A DNA stretch of 64,000 nucleotides from Adiantum capillus-veneris (taxonomy: Eukaryota; Streptophyta; Polypodiopsida; Polypodiales; Pteridaceae): NCBI GenBank assembly GCA_014529385.2, contig CM043968.1:6027001-6091000 (forward strand), read 5' to 3'. The notes beneath the pieces were generated by a model. The model was not told where the DNA came from. It was given only the letters and a program-made list of their open reading frames with translations, and ran no database searches. A program made the position numbers and the translations under genes. Positions 1-10,990 of the stretch are shown here, in pieces; the stretch's first letter is position 1; the number at the start of each line of letters is the position of its first letter.

Positions 1-30
1 GTATGATAACGAATCAAAGTCATGGAATTC

Positions 31-357
31 TAGAAGGGCGACTTGGTTCTACTCTATCAATCTAAACTGGGTCCTAAGAAACCAAACTTAAAGATAGCTT
101 GGGCTGGTCCATATGAAGTCGATTGGGTGTTTTCTAATGGCACAGTAAGATTGAAAGATTCATCTGGATTACTGCTGCTAGGTGTTTTTAATGGGGCCAA
201 GATCAAGCTATATTATTTGAATGGAAGGGAGAATTCCAGAGAAGAAGATACTGGCATTCTGGGAACTGATGGCAAGGAAAATTCAGAGTCAGCTATTCTA
301 AACCTTTTTCATGTACAACCAGTACCAGAGCCAATTGAGGGGTTAGAAAAGTCTTAG
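31..357 (+). pseudogene. Ty3-type integrase C-terminal tail (element A)
   Basis: Reading from a TAG at 31, the frame gives KGDLVLLYQSK, then a WAGPYEV block, NGTVRLKD and FNGAKIKLYY. This order (GDLVLLY, GPY/F, NGxVxL, NGxxLKxY) is the C-terminal DNA-binding region of plant Ty3 integrases, which follows the DDE core. The catalytic core would lie left of the window. The in-frame stop just before KGD shows that it is decayed. The acidic extension after the tail ends at a TAG at 355-357. The Tat/Athila side of Ty3 is favoured because a long extra ORF follows instead of an LTR. Confidence 0.8.
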
Positions 358-905
358 CATGACAAAAACATGTCAATAGCAGAATTAGTAAAGTGTCAGA
401 GTTAGTATCAGTTTTTATGGAGAAAAAGACCAGTGGGATTGTCGGTAATAATCATTATAAGGAATATGGGGAGTATTAGCCAATGCATGTATGCCACATC
501 ACTGGCGGTGCACAAAACTCTAGGAACGATAAGTAGTGGAGCTTTTATGGCACGAACACGTATAATAGTAAGGCAAGTAGGCATTTTTCCTCATAAGTCT
601 CCTGCACGATGCCTACCTGCTGTTACACATTCGCCATCGCCAAGCTCTGAGGCTTCTTCACTACAACCACAAACTTTTTCGTTCAAAGCATCGTCGATTG
701 CTGTCTATTATTACTAGCCACACTTGGCTACGGCTTTGACTCTCCAAGTAAGTCTTTTTCCTCTACAAATTTATTGTCTTCATAGTGTATGGGCAGAAGA
801 AAAATGTATAAGAAGATGCAAGATACCATAGACGAAACTTCGACACTTATCACTTCTATTAAAGCTTCTCTACCACTCATTCCCCATAGTAAGATATAGT
901 GGTAT
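358..905 (+). other. Spacer between integrase tail and extra ORF of element A
   Basis: No domain is recognisable. A 94-codon open frame at 433-717 has no family resemblance and begins at a TTG codon. The stretch occupies the same place as the untranslated spacer between pol and ORF3 in element D, but the palindromic repeats of element D are not visible here. Confidence 0.4.
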
Positions 906-3900
906 GTGTTTACTGAGCAAGTGGAAGTGTTGCTGCAATCGTGGGATTTGCATGTGGTAGTGCAAGCCACAAGAATAGATTTTGAGATGGCTATTATCAA
1001 GCAGGTTCTTGATTCCTTCAATACCGATGATGGCAGTGCTGTAGTGTATGGTAGGAAAGTGTCATCAACACCTGCCGACATTGCTTATGCTTTCAAAATT
1101 CCAAATGAGCCAAAGTCAACCATTGCAACTGTAGAACAGATAAGTTCAGCTCTTAGGGAAGACAAAGCAGCTAAGAAAAAACGAAAGGCCAGTGCACAAG
1201 GGTTCCAGTAGCGGCCTGGATATCTCTGCTGCTTACAAGTTTGTGGCCGAGGCTGTTAGTCTGAAAAATAACCCCACATATGTGTCAGAAAAGCTATTTG
1301 CTATGTTGCTTGCAAAAATATTAGATGCAACAACTTCGATCAACTTGTGTCAGATTTTGTCTCATAATGTGCTCTAGCAGACTACCAAGTTGAAATCTTA
1401 GAGGGTTTTCAAAGCTTGGTATGTCTGGCAATTTTTGTACTGGGCAACGTCTCCAGATGCTTATTGTTAGGTATGAATGGCTTGGAGTCAGAAGCCCATT
1501 CCAACGTCCAATAACGTTAAGTTATCTTCAGATGAAGAAGGTCCGGGCACTTAGTGAGTCTTATTAGACAGAAGAGGAAGGCCACGCAGGTGGAAGCCAG
1601 TAGTTCAAAGAAACTGAAGGCTACATTGGCCAAAAGCAATGCTTTTGTAAAGCAATTAGAAAGTCAGGTTAAGCCTTTGCCTACTGCAAAATTTTCAACT
1701 GGCTAGACTTTAGTAACTCTGACTTCAGTAACACCTGAAGAACAAGCTCTAGTACGGATTACTGTTGGGACCAGCCAGCAAGATCAGCAAAATCCAGCAA
1801 ACACCATTGCTGGAAAAGACCAGCCGGAAAGAGCTAGTGCTGAGAAATTGGCAGTTCATACTGATAAAGGGAAAGGTCCAAAACCTGCCAGTCTAGTCAA
1901 CAAAGTTCATATCCCTTTCAGTGAATTGGCTTTAGCTTTAACCAAAAAGAACAGATTACAACTTCTACAGAATCACCCCCTCATAGGACAATTAATTTTG
2001 CAAAAACCTAACTTTACCACATTACCATATATGGCCCTTGTTACGGTTTACGAGCCAGTTCCCTCTGACTCAACGATAGTAATGGATGATTGCTCAGTGC
2101 TTATCCAGTAATTCTGGAATACAATTGTCAATGCTTTGGGACAAATGATGGATGCCTCAACATCCATTGATGAAGTGAACAAGTTAAAAGAAGAACCGAG
2201 GATCAGTGAGCAGCAAGTTCAAAAGTTGAAACAAGATATAGGGGCACAATCTTTGCGGCATAGTATTATTGATAATCAGTCAGCCAGGACAATTCAGACA
2301 TTGGAAGGAAAGCTGTCAAAGCTTGAAACAGATAATAGGCCGATGAATGAAGACAAGGCAGAGGCTGAGAGAGTTGCTGACAGATTTGAGACTATGCTGA
2401 GAATGAAGAGGGTTGAATTCAATACATTGCTGACTAGCCACATTGCCTTAAAAGCCTCTTTAAAAGAGAGAGATATATATAATAACTTGGCTGATATTTA
2501 GAATCCGGAGGGCAATGTCACTTTCAATATGGATAATTTGGAGGCACTCATGGAAACTATACAAAGTGATTTGCAAGATAAACTTTCTGAATATAACAGG
2601 GCTATAGCAAATCAAGCTATCCTGGATTATATTGATAAGCAAAATGATCTTGCCGAAGAGTTTGGGAAAGAAGAAGGTTAGGATGAGGAAGGGAAGGACG
2701 ACCCAACATACAAGCCTGATGATGATGATCAGACTCCTCCTTCTTCACCTATAGGCTCTGGTGTTGGTGGTTCAGCTGCCCCCCACAGGAGGTAGTCTGT
2801 CCAACAACGACCAGCCATACCAGCTAGACCAGCGACCGAAGGACCAACAAACTGATAATCAGCAACAACCAGGCAATGGGCAATAGCACAATGCTGGTGG
2901 ATCTCCAATATGCCAGTCACAGTACAATTCAGATGTGAAAGGAAAAGCTAAAATTGTGACTGAAACATCCAAGGATGATGGGAAGCATTCATTACAGTTC
3001 GTCACACTGAACAAGAAACTGAGACATCAGCAAGCTCCTATTACAAGGATGTATCTGGAGGATGATGTTCTTCTTTATGACCTGGAACGCTTTCAAAGGC
3101 TATATATTGACGCTAGAGAAATGATTCGGCATTGGAAATCAATTGCTTTCCATGATCAGGAGTTGTGCCAACTACCTGTGCATCCCAACAACATCCAGCT
3201 ATTGGAAAGGGTACATGAGTGGGCACTAACTTATGATGACATGATAGTCAATCTGCACTGGTAGTGACACTCTACTGCAAACAAACACTCTTTAGCCCTT
3301 GAATTGGATCTATTGCTGGGAAACAGGCCTTCATATAAATGCATGAAGGAAGTGAGGAATCAGTTAAAAGAAGTTCTACTTCAGATGCAAATTGCCAGAG
3401 GAATTTTGGACCAGAGGGTACAAGCTATTATTGAAGATCAAACATCCAGTAGTAAAGGATCATAGACTCAAATGACAGTAGGGGAACATGCAACTGCTCT
3501 CCGAAAACTCTTTCAGTTAGTCCGTGTGACTCGAAAGATGATGCAGCAGGAGAATCACGTTGTACTTAATTTCGTGGAATTTGTGCCTGATTCACCAGTT
3601 CTCCTGTATGCATTGCCTGCTAAGGAAGCTGAACTGTCCAAATTTTTCCTAACAATGTATCCTCAGCATCCAGAACTAGTGGATCGGCTCACATACTTTA
3701 ACATCACTGATGATCTTCAGGATTGGTATGAGCGAGCAACTGTAGAATGGAAAACCTAGCAAACACTGATCAATGATGCTCTCCAACTGAATGATGTTTT
3801 GGAATTGCAAGGATAAATGCAAAGGGTCAAGCTCTGTATGGGACAATGGAAGATCTAGCTCAGAGGTCTCACCAAGATCACAAATCAGCTGCTTCACCTT

Positions 3901-4149
3901 ACTGTGGAGTCCTCTAAGATCCGTGAAAAGGATATTACAGGTAAACCAAGACTGGGGCCACAATACAAAGAAATGGCTGAGATCCTCTTTGAAACCTGGA
4001 TTAACACAAATCAGCCTCTTTCGGAGGGATGGATCCACACAACCTTGCATTGTCATAAACTGGCCAGAACCCATCTATCACAAAGGGTAGACTCACGCTG
4101 TATGATCCCGACACCAAAATCTACAATCCTCTCACACCTTATGAATTGA
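906..4149 (+). pseudogene. Accessory ORF3 of element A, decayed
   Basis: This is a string of open segments (906-1211, 1192-1377, 1848-2111, 2136-2501, 2935-3264, 3472-3759, 3904-4149) separated mostly by single in-frame stops. From 2935 to 4149 the frame does not change at all. The N-terminal block (DFEMAIIKQVLDSF, then GRKVSS and IAYAFKIPNEP) aligns with the start of ORF3 in element D (DFQKAYELLSTI, NKVEVVI, IVAEALRLPTEG). The 2136-2501 segment is charged and heptad-like, suggesting a coiled coil. The role is unknown; extra ORFs between pol and the 3' LTR are known from Tat/Ogre-type elements. Most stops are TAG in place of likely CAG or CAA glutamine codons. Confidence 0.65.
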
Positions 4150-4637
4150 AGATGTCCACTGCAAGGGGGGATCAGCTCGAGCAGGAGGCCATTTACAGAC
4201 TTATTCAGAAGGAAAATGCTGACACTGGAACTTCTGAGGCACCGACATAGAAGAAGGGCAAGAGAAAGCGGGTTCAGTGGAAGGATACTGGGTAGTTCCA
4301 TCTCAGAATCAGATGGTGGATTTTCCCAGTGAGACATTGGAATTTCTTTGGCTGGGCACCCTTGGAATTACAATTATAGGGGTTTCAAGCACTCAACAAG
4401 CATGAAGTATGGTATAAAGCTAGCAATACCAAAAGAGCTAGTGACTCCAAAGGAGTACTGTCATGAGGAACATCGGCCTACTCATGAGGAACATCGACCA
4501 ACTTAGCAAACAGTTAGATGGGTTTAGGGTTTAGGGATTGGGCCACAACCAGAAACCCAGATGGGTTCCTCAACACCAATTCAGAATCAGGTGGTGGATT
4601 TTTTTCCCAAAAATTTGGGGAGCTATACCAAAATTCA

Positions 4638-4653
4638 AGAAAGGAGGGAAGGA
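4638..4653 (+). other. Polypurine tract of element A
   Basis: The purine run AGAAAGGAGGGAAGGA lies directly before a TG that can open the 3' LTR. Such a tract primes plus-strand DNA synthesis. It fixes the LTR start better than any other site between 4149 and the TATA-like box. Confidence 0.55.
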
Positions 4654-4766
4654 TGTAGAAGGCGAAGACAGTCCCAGTAGGCAAAAATTGTCTCTTGGAA
4701 AGTTGAACAGTGGATCAGTCACACGTTAGTAATTACCGTGGCAATTACTATAGTAACTCTTGGAAG

Positions 4767-4776
4767 CTATAAATAG
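4767..4776 (+). promoter_or_regulatory. TATA-like box in the LTR of element A
   Basis: GCTATAAATAGG lies about 115 bp into the LTR, a plausible place for the U3 promoter of an LTR retrotransposon. It fits the plant TATA consensus well. Confidence 0.5.
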
Positions 4777-5030
4777 GACCCATTACATTGTAATTGGGGT
4801 TCTTGCTTCTTGTACTTCTTAGTTCTTGGCCTAGCTGTTTATCTTTCGGCTTTAGTTTTCCAAGTATTCTCAAGTTACGAGCCTTTCGCTTCTAGCTTCA
4901 CTCTGTAATCATCACTGCTGTAATCATTTCAGCCCAAACTTATTACACACTGTACTGATTGCCCTTGAACCATTAATCTGAATTTGCAAATAATTTCCAG
5001 TCATTTGGTATGTCTCTCATCTCAGTGTAC

Positions 5031-5098
5031 TATTTCAGTTCAGTTAACTATTTCAGTTTAGTTAACTATTTCAATTCAGTTAACTATTTCAATCCAGT
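5031..5098 (+). repeat. Short tandem repeat in LTR
   Basis: A unit of about 20 bp, roughly TTCAGTTAACTATTTCAGT, recurs three to four times with a few substitutions. It lies in the U5-side half of the element A LTR. Confidence 0.7.
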
Positions 5099-5167
5099 CT
5101 CAGTTCTCTATTCCAGTTTCACTAACTGAACTGACGACCTATCAGTAGCTCTAAATTCTAACACTGG

Positions 5168-5376
5168 AATCAGCTATTTGAAGAGATCATCTCCAATTCC
5201 AACAACAATCCTTGCAGCAAGACCTGCAACATCCTCAACATCCCCTACATCCTCAAAACCAGGACGTATATCAGTGCAGAAACCCTTTGACACAAGAACA
5301 TGTTGCATCATGTAAGCCCACATAGGGTAATTATCTGTCCTTACATCTTGAACATATCTGTGTTGTTGTCAGCCAT
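5168..5376 (-). pseudogene. Copia gag N-terminal fragment
   Basis: On the minus strand an ATG at 5376 begins MADNNTDMFK. After a one-base frameshift the frame reads NYPMWAYMMQHVL, followed by an acidic helix-like stretch ending GIGDDLFK and a stop. The NYxxWxxxMxxxL block is typical of the N-terminus of plant Ty1/copia Gag. The fragment stops where the element A LTR begins, so the rest was probably displaced to the left of the window by that insertion. Confidence 0.65.
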
Positions 5377-5724
5377 GGTAAATGCTGCACCTGATGTGAA
5401 AACTACGTGAAAAGAGGATAAACAAAGCGGGAACAACACGTGCTATATAGCACAAACCGTAGAGGACTGTAAGGGACCTGTTATGCAAAAAATGGCACTC
5501 ACAAAATTTTGCACAAAATGACAAAATAGCATGTGCAGTACTGCCTGTAGTGAAAACGGAGGCCGAAATGAGTTGGAATCAAAAAACTGAGTAGACTAAG
5601 CTCTACGAGCTTATCCTGAAATTTTTGTCGACCCGAAAACTCTCGCCAAAGCTCACTGAAATCAGAGAAAGTGAGCAGGCATGTGCTGGAACTGTTGGCG
5701 ACTAAGCTCTGGAGGATGCAACCT

Positions 5725-5736
5725 GCTCTGATACCA
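5725..5736 (-). other. Primer binding site, tRNA-iMet type (copia)
   Basis: Read on the minus strand this is TGGTATCAGAGC, the standard plant initiator-Met tRNA primer site. It lies two bases inside the LTR border and about 350 bp before the gag ATG at 5376. It fixes both the orientation and the LTR end. Confidence 0.85.
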
Positions 5737-5738
5737 AT

Positions 5739-5960
5739 TGTTGGAATTAGGGTTGCAGGGAAATGCACACAGCTTGGAGAAGACAAAGGAAGCTCAAGGC
5801 ACACAACAAAGAGTATATTACTTAGTGTGCAATGGAAAGATAGATAGCCCTAGAATGAATGGGCGTATATACAATGCACGGGGAAAAAAACCTCCTAAAG
5901 AGGGGAAAAATGCACGGGCGGTGTTCACACACATCACTACGACATGCATATGGTAACACA
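5739..5960 (-). repeat. 5' LTR of the copia fragment
   Basis: The LTR border is set on the left by the primer site: plus-strand TGTTGGAATT begins directly beside it. The other end is placed near GGTAACACA at about 5958-5960, giving a short LTR of about 220 bp. No second copy is in the window to verify the distal end. It belongs to the element whose gag start is at 5376. Confidence 0.55.
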
Positions 5961-7052
5961 TGTTCTAAACTTTAACTGCATGAAGTGCCTTAAGGATCCC
6001 TACTCTCCTTCATTTCTATCTTTGGGGCCAAAAGTTGCGAGTCATTTTGGATTTTTGAGTGCTTTAATATTCGTTAGATCCAAAAGCCAGTATGGTGCCA
6101 GACCTTAACTACATGAAGTGTCCTAAGGATCCCAACCTTCCCCAATTTTTATCTTTACGGTAAAAACACATGAGTCTTTTTAGGATTTTGAGTTTTTTAA
6201 TATTCTTTTTGAAGGTTTTTGAGCTTTTACAAATGCAAGTGGCTCAATATTTACTTTGGGTGCTCAATTGTGCATGCTAGAGGTCTAAACTACACTTGCT
6301 ATGACTTAGATTGTTTCAGGGTGCAACCAACGGCTCACATCATTTTGGTGCACCCTCAGTAGCTTAAATCGTTTTGTGCACAATTTTTTCACCACCAAGA
6401 GGGCCCAAACCTTGAGAGGAAATCCCACAAGGGCCAAAAGGGAAAATTTTTACCAAAAAACCTTAATTGCCCAAAACCATCTATACTCACATCATTTTGT
6501 GCAATTCGGGTATTTTGGCAAGATATAGCAAGATTAGGCACCTTGAAGGCCTTAGTTTAATAAAAAAATTTAGTTTGGAATTAAGATTTTGCTCATATCA
6601 TTTTGTGCCATTCAGGTATTTTGGCAATAATATCAAGGTTGGGCATCTTGAAGGCCTTAGTGTACTAATTCAATGGCAAAACCTGACTTTGGACCCTAGA
6701 TTTTGTTGATATCATTTCATACAACTACCACTTTAACGAGGTTTTAAATATATCTATGTGTCACTAGGGGTCAAACAACCACAGCGGCCCACTCTAGGTC
6801 CAAAATTCTCCTTGTTGCTCTAAACGATCCAGGAGCTCAAAAATGATTTGAAGAATATAATAATTATGGTGCTATTATCCTTCTTTTTGGTATAAAAACT
6901 CCACTCTATGGCTGAACCTAGAGCTAGTGGAGACAAATAATTGACTGATTTTGGATTTGGAGGTACAAAAAATAAGAAAAATTAAGTTTCTTCATTTCCT
7001 TGAAACCATGTGCCAAAAGGTGAAAAGACGAATTTTTGTACACTATTTCCTA
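5961..7052. repeat. AT-rich non-coding stretch with diverged tandem duplications
   Basis: No gene is visible. Two sets of old tandem repeats are. A ~133-bp unit starting near 5970 recurs at 6103 (TTAACTGCATGAAGTG / TTAACTACATGAAGTG, then TAAGGATCCC). A ~106-112-bp unit containing ATCATTTTGTGC and TTGAAGGCCTTAGT starts at 6491 and 6597, with a weaker third copy near 6709. Origin is unknown. Confidence 0.6.
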
Positions 7053-7711
7053 TGTAACATTTAATGCACTAGTAACTTGTGTGTAGCGGAAATTGATAAC
7101 ATAGTGAGCATTTCATTAAGAACAAGTTCCTAATGAGCATAGAAAGAGTACTTATGTTGAGAAAGCGACCTAGTAATTTACATCTAGCTAATTTGGCATT
7201 GACAATACTTGAAAAGAGAGAGAAATAAAACAATTGACAACAGTTGAGGACTAGATTTACATGGAGCCTGTCCCCCCTCCAGAAAGGCTTTGTATTATAG
7301 CTTCTCTCATCAAAGGAGACTTTTGTACAATACAATTCTTGCGTTCCTTGATAAAACTCGTTGGTGCAATGAAGATGGAAGCTTCATGCACAAAATTATG
7401 CTTGAAAAACACACCTAGTGTCCCTAGACTCAGTCCCAAGACCTCACACACCTTCAAAAATGGTGAGAGCTAGCAGGGAATGAGGATAGATTGAGAGGAA
7501 GAAGAGGTATTTTACGAGAAAGAAGTATTCTCCTCACATAATCAATCTAATAGCATAGCTTAGCTTGATAATTAGCATGGTAGAGGAGATGAGCATGCCA
7601 TTGAAGCTTGGCTCTTGGTTGGATTTGCATTCCATAGCCAAGAGTTGTTGGTGTAGGCCTCTACTTCTCAATGCTTGGAGAAGGAGATGGAGTTCTTTTT
7701 GCACACATGAG

Positions 7712-7712
<1 letters not shown>

Positions 7713-7761
<49 letters not shown>
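7713..7761. repeat. (GT)n microsatellite inside solo LTR
   Basis: An almost pure GT tract of about 49 bp at the downstream microsatellite position of this LTR family. A 69-codon open frame across it is only a by-product of the repeat. Confidence 0.9.
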
Positions 7762-7764
<3 letters not shown>

Positions 7765-8251
7765 AATGAGTTAGAGTAAAATGCAGCCTTCTCTCTCATC
7801 TTGGTTGACCCCTCTTGCTATTTGCTCATGCTGGCATCCTATTGGCTCTTGCAAAGCTTAGCCAATGAAAATTTAGAAGCATAATTGCTAGCCTTGTGAC
7901 ATGTGTCCCCCTTTCCCCTTTTGTGAGAGCTTTACGTAATTAAATAATTCAATTAAACTCTCATTGGACCTCTTAGTCTTCTGGCCAATAGGAATCAGGC
8001 AACCCATTGGGCTGCTGAATGCTCATTGGACCTCTTGGTAGACTATCCAATAGTCTTCTAGAGAGCTTAATTTATATTGGTTCTTTTATCAAGAATTTTT
8101 ACATTGATTAGACTAATTTTATTCTAGCCTAATTCTCATTGGTCCACCTCTATGGCCATCCAATAGGATTTGAGGGGAGGTTGGGGGAAACTGGCCTAGG
8201 AGCCTGACATGTGTCCAGTATTCCCTTTGTGTAAAGGGGGATCCTTGGAGC

Positions 8252-8270
8252 GTGTGTGTGTGTGTGTGTG
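8252..8270. repeat. Short (GT)n tract inside solo LTR
   Basis: About nine GT units followed by TTTCTCTCTC. This sits at the upstream microsatellite position of the family, next to the CGCCCCCTCCTT block; other copies carry CA or GA there. Confidence 0.85.
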
Positions 8271-8642
8271 TTTCTCTCTCATCCCCTACAATAAGGGCTC
8301 GCCCCCTCCTTCCTAGGGATGTGGAAGACTTTTTAGTCTTCCCATGACCATCCAATTTTCCCCTTGCTTTGGCCATTGGATAAAAGAGTTAATTTTTGGA
8401 ACCTTAGCCTATGGAAGTCTTAATGGAGCTGAACCTCAGGTCTTTTAAGCCCCATTGAAGCACATTGCTCTTTTGCAGGCTGTCCCCCTTTGGATCCCTA
8501 TTTTCCCTCCTTTTGATCCTTGACATACACCGATAGCCTTACCAATATTCTAGCTTTTACTCCCCTAGAACTTCCCCATATTAAATGATCAGTTTAACAT
8601 GAGAAAATAATTTGGAAGTATTAGATATTAGTTTTTATGACA

Positions 8643-9444
8643 TCATATGTACGTAACTATTCCAAACTTTATCGACTTCTCCTAATCTTGCTTTACCTAA
8701 TCCTAATCAATAGGAGAAAATCTTGATTGCAACAAGTTTCTTGAGGGTTTATGAGTCTCCCACAACCCAAATAATGTGATTAATATTAAACCCTAATCTA
8801 ACTTAATCTAATGAATGAAGGTGACAAAACAAGGATTTGCAACCACAATAGTATAACATTACACTAACTGACTTAATCGTAAATCCAATGAACTTGGAAG
8901 TTGACCTTAACGTAGAGTGCATAAACTATCTACAAAGACCACTACATTAGTGCTCTCAAGAGATGTTTATCAATAGAGTTGCAAGTTCAAAAATACTTAA
9001 GTACTTGCTTGGAACACTATGCCTACTCTTTCCTACTTGTGCAATGCTCAAACCACCACATGTTCAATGCTAAGTGATGTAGCCACTCCATGCATGCACG
9101 AAGAAAGCATGGTGTGTACACAAATGACCTAGGGAACCATAAATCAATAAAAAAGCACCGCACAATGACTAAGCACTCAAAATTATTAAGCAAACTTGAT
9201 TAGCTACCTCAATTACACTTGCACAAAGCAAAAGAGAGAGGAAAAGCATTGGTTCTATTTATATTCTTAATTATCATGCATAAGAGAGCATGTGGAAAGC
9301 TTGATGTGACTAGAAACTTTTGAACCCTCAGAATGAGTTAAAATTGACTCTTTATCATACTGAAGCTGAAAAACTAGGGTTCACATTTGATTGGCCAAAT
9401 CTGGTTAATTAAAGTCCGAGCATTTAGTTTTGAGGTTTTGTGAG
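8643..9444. other. Non-coding, AT-rich, no identified feature
   Basis: I see no gene, LTR end or strong repeat here. It lies between the solo LTR and the presumed 3' LTR of copia element E and may be the older flank into which both inserted. Confidence 0.4.
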
Positions 9445-9891
9445 TGTTAGATAATAACAAGAAAATTTACCCAATTTGTTAATCAATTCTTGAGGCTTTC
9501 TATATCAAAAAGTGGGACATTACATATCCAAAATTACACGGGTTTGAATAAATGGGCTCAACTAGTTATTACCATGTAGTGGCATGCACACAAAATAATG
9601 CAAAAATGGTAGTTGTTTTTGGCGAAGAGTACACGGTGCGTGGAGAGTAGAAGAAGAACAAACATGAGTACAATGTAGGTGGATCTCTCAGTGAGGATTC
9701 AAAATTGCATCACTACTCCTTATTGTTCTATATGATCAAAATAATAGATAAGGTTAGTACGGTTAGTGTGATGGATGTCTGGCCAGTTGGCCTGAAGTAC
9801 CTCACTACTCCTTATTGTTCTATATGATCAAAAGAATAGATAAGGTTAGTACAATCAGTGTGATGGGTGTTTGATTAGCTTGAACCCATCA
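9445..9891 (-). repeat. Probable 3' LTR of copia element E
   Basis: On the minus strand the pol remnant is followed by CAAGTTGGAGATTGA then TGGGTT, the usual copia arrangement of a purine tract ending GGAGATTG and an LTR opening TGxTGGG. The right border at about 9891 is therefore well placed. The left border at TGTTAG (9445) is only a guess. Inside, a 92-bp unit starting CACTACTCCTTATTG is duplicated in tandem (9710-9801 and 9802-9891). Confidence 0.5.
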
Positions 9892-9983
9892 ATCTCCAAC
9901 TTGAAGGTCAATGTGGCCCAAGTGGCCTATGTATGTACATCTCTACAACCATGAAGTATACAAGTGGCTTCACCCTACACCCA

Positions 9984-10990
9984 TCATCTCCATGCAATGT
10001 GTAAACTGGTAGGAGGGTAGGCTCTTTGTGAGAGCATCTGCAAAGTTGTCATCATATCAACCTTGACTAGCTCAATGCGCTTGCCAACATGTCGCGTATC
10101 ACATGATAACAAACCTCTCATGTGTTTTGACTTGGAATGAAACACAGGGTTCTTTACTAACACAAGTGTACTCTGACTATCACAATGCAACAACAAAGTT
10201 TGAGTAATGCCAAGATTTCCCACTAGGCGAGCTAACCACACATCTTCCTTGTTGCTAGCATAAAGATTTCCACATACTTTGCCTCTATGATGGAAGATGC
10301 CATATAGTTTTGGAGACATGAACTCCATAACACAGTTGATCCACTAACGAGAAAAACATAGCCAGTCGTGGATCTCTGACTATCTATACAACCGGCATAA
10401 TTTTCTTCGTGTAACTCATATGGATGCATCACTATTCCCAAGTGCATGCACTTGTTTGCAGTACCTTTCAGATATCTAAAGATGTGCTTCACCGCTTCCC
10501 AATGCTTTTTGCTAGGATTTGCCATAAATCTGCTAGCCACTCCCATAAAAAAGTAAAGTTCAATATCATGTCTACCATGGTGTACACAAGGCTGCTATCT
10601 ACTAAAGAATATGGCACCTTGGTCATTTCTCCTTCTCAACATCATACTTGGGAGCATCATTCTTGCCAAGATTTTTATATGCCTGCATTGGGGTACATGA
10701 ACATAAAGCATCAAGATGATAAGCGAGCCATTCAACTTCCAAGTATACAAGTAGTGACCTTCTTGGCTCCTTTGATAACCTTGGAAGTGCATGTACTTTT
10801 CAGGCTTCATGTACCACTCTCGTGAGCCTTGTTTTAGACCATACAATGCCTTACACAATTGACGCACTAGTTTTCCCCTTGTAGGCTTTTTAGGTTTGTT
10901 GACTTTGAAACCCTCTTGCTGCTTCATATAGACATCCTCATCAAGATTCTTGTGAAGGAAATCCATCTTTACTTCCATCTGAACAAGTTC
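9984..10990 (-). pseudogene. Copia reverse transcriptase and RNase H remnant (element E)
   Basis: Read right to left, VKMDFLHKNLDEDVYM and LCKALYGLKQGSREWY are Ty1/copia RT motifs. RFMANPSKKHWEAVKHIFRY, STTGYVFLVSG and the HCDSQSTLVLVKNPVFHSKS block belong to the RNase H domain. The N-terminal part of RT is missing: integrase sequence joins it directly near 10990. The catalytic YVDD is gone (the frame reads LYVHVPQ), which points to a second internal deletion near 10680. Several frameshifts are present, so the element is dead. Confidence 0.85.

Larger units (their letters stand above)
4654..5163 (+). repeat. 3' LTR of element A
   Basis: The segment opens with TGTAGA after a polypurine tract and closes with CTAACA, the usual TG...CA ends. 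It contains a TATA-like box, CT-rich sequence and short tandem repeats. To its right, copia gag sequence begins abruptly on the opposite strand, so this is taken as the insertion border. The partner LTR is outside the window, so ends and target duplication cannot be confirmed; CTGGA right after 5163 would be the expected duplicate. Confidence 0.6.
7053..8642 (-). mobile_element. Solo LTR, chromodomain Ty3 family, minus orientation
   Basis: Plus-strand ends are TGTAACATTT and TTTTTATGACA, the reverse of the TGTCATAAAA...TTACA ends of element C. Shared internal blocks include the TCCCCCCTCCA stretch, the CTCAGTCCCAAGACCTCA block and CGCCCCCTCCTT. Flanks are TCCTA and TCATA, four of five matching, so an aged target duplication is likely. 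No coding sequence of its own family adjoins either side, which supports a solo LTR made by LTR-LTR recombination. Two GT tracts lie inside. Confidence 0.7.

Noticed and set aside
433-717. 94-codon open frame
   Set aside because: TTG start, no motif, no support from related elements.
4517-4536. Plant telomere-like TTTAGGG repeats
   Set aside because: Only two units inside the decayed 3' region of element A; too short to mark an interstitial telomere.
6467-6709. 80-codon open frame in the AT-rich stretch
   Set aside because: It spans a tandem duplication (LEGLS repeated) and has no other protein feature.
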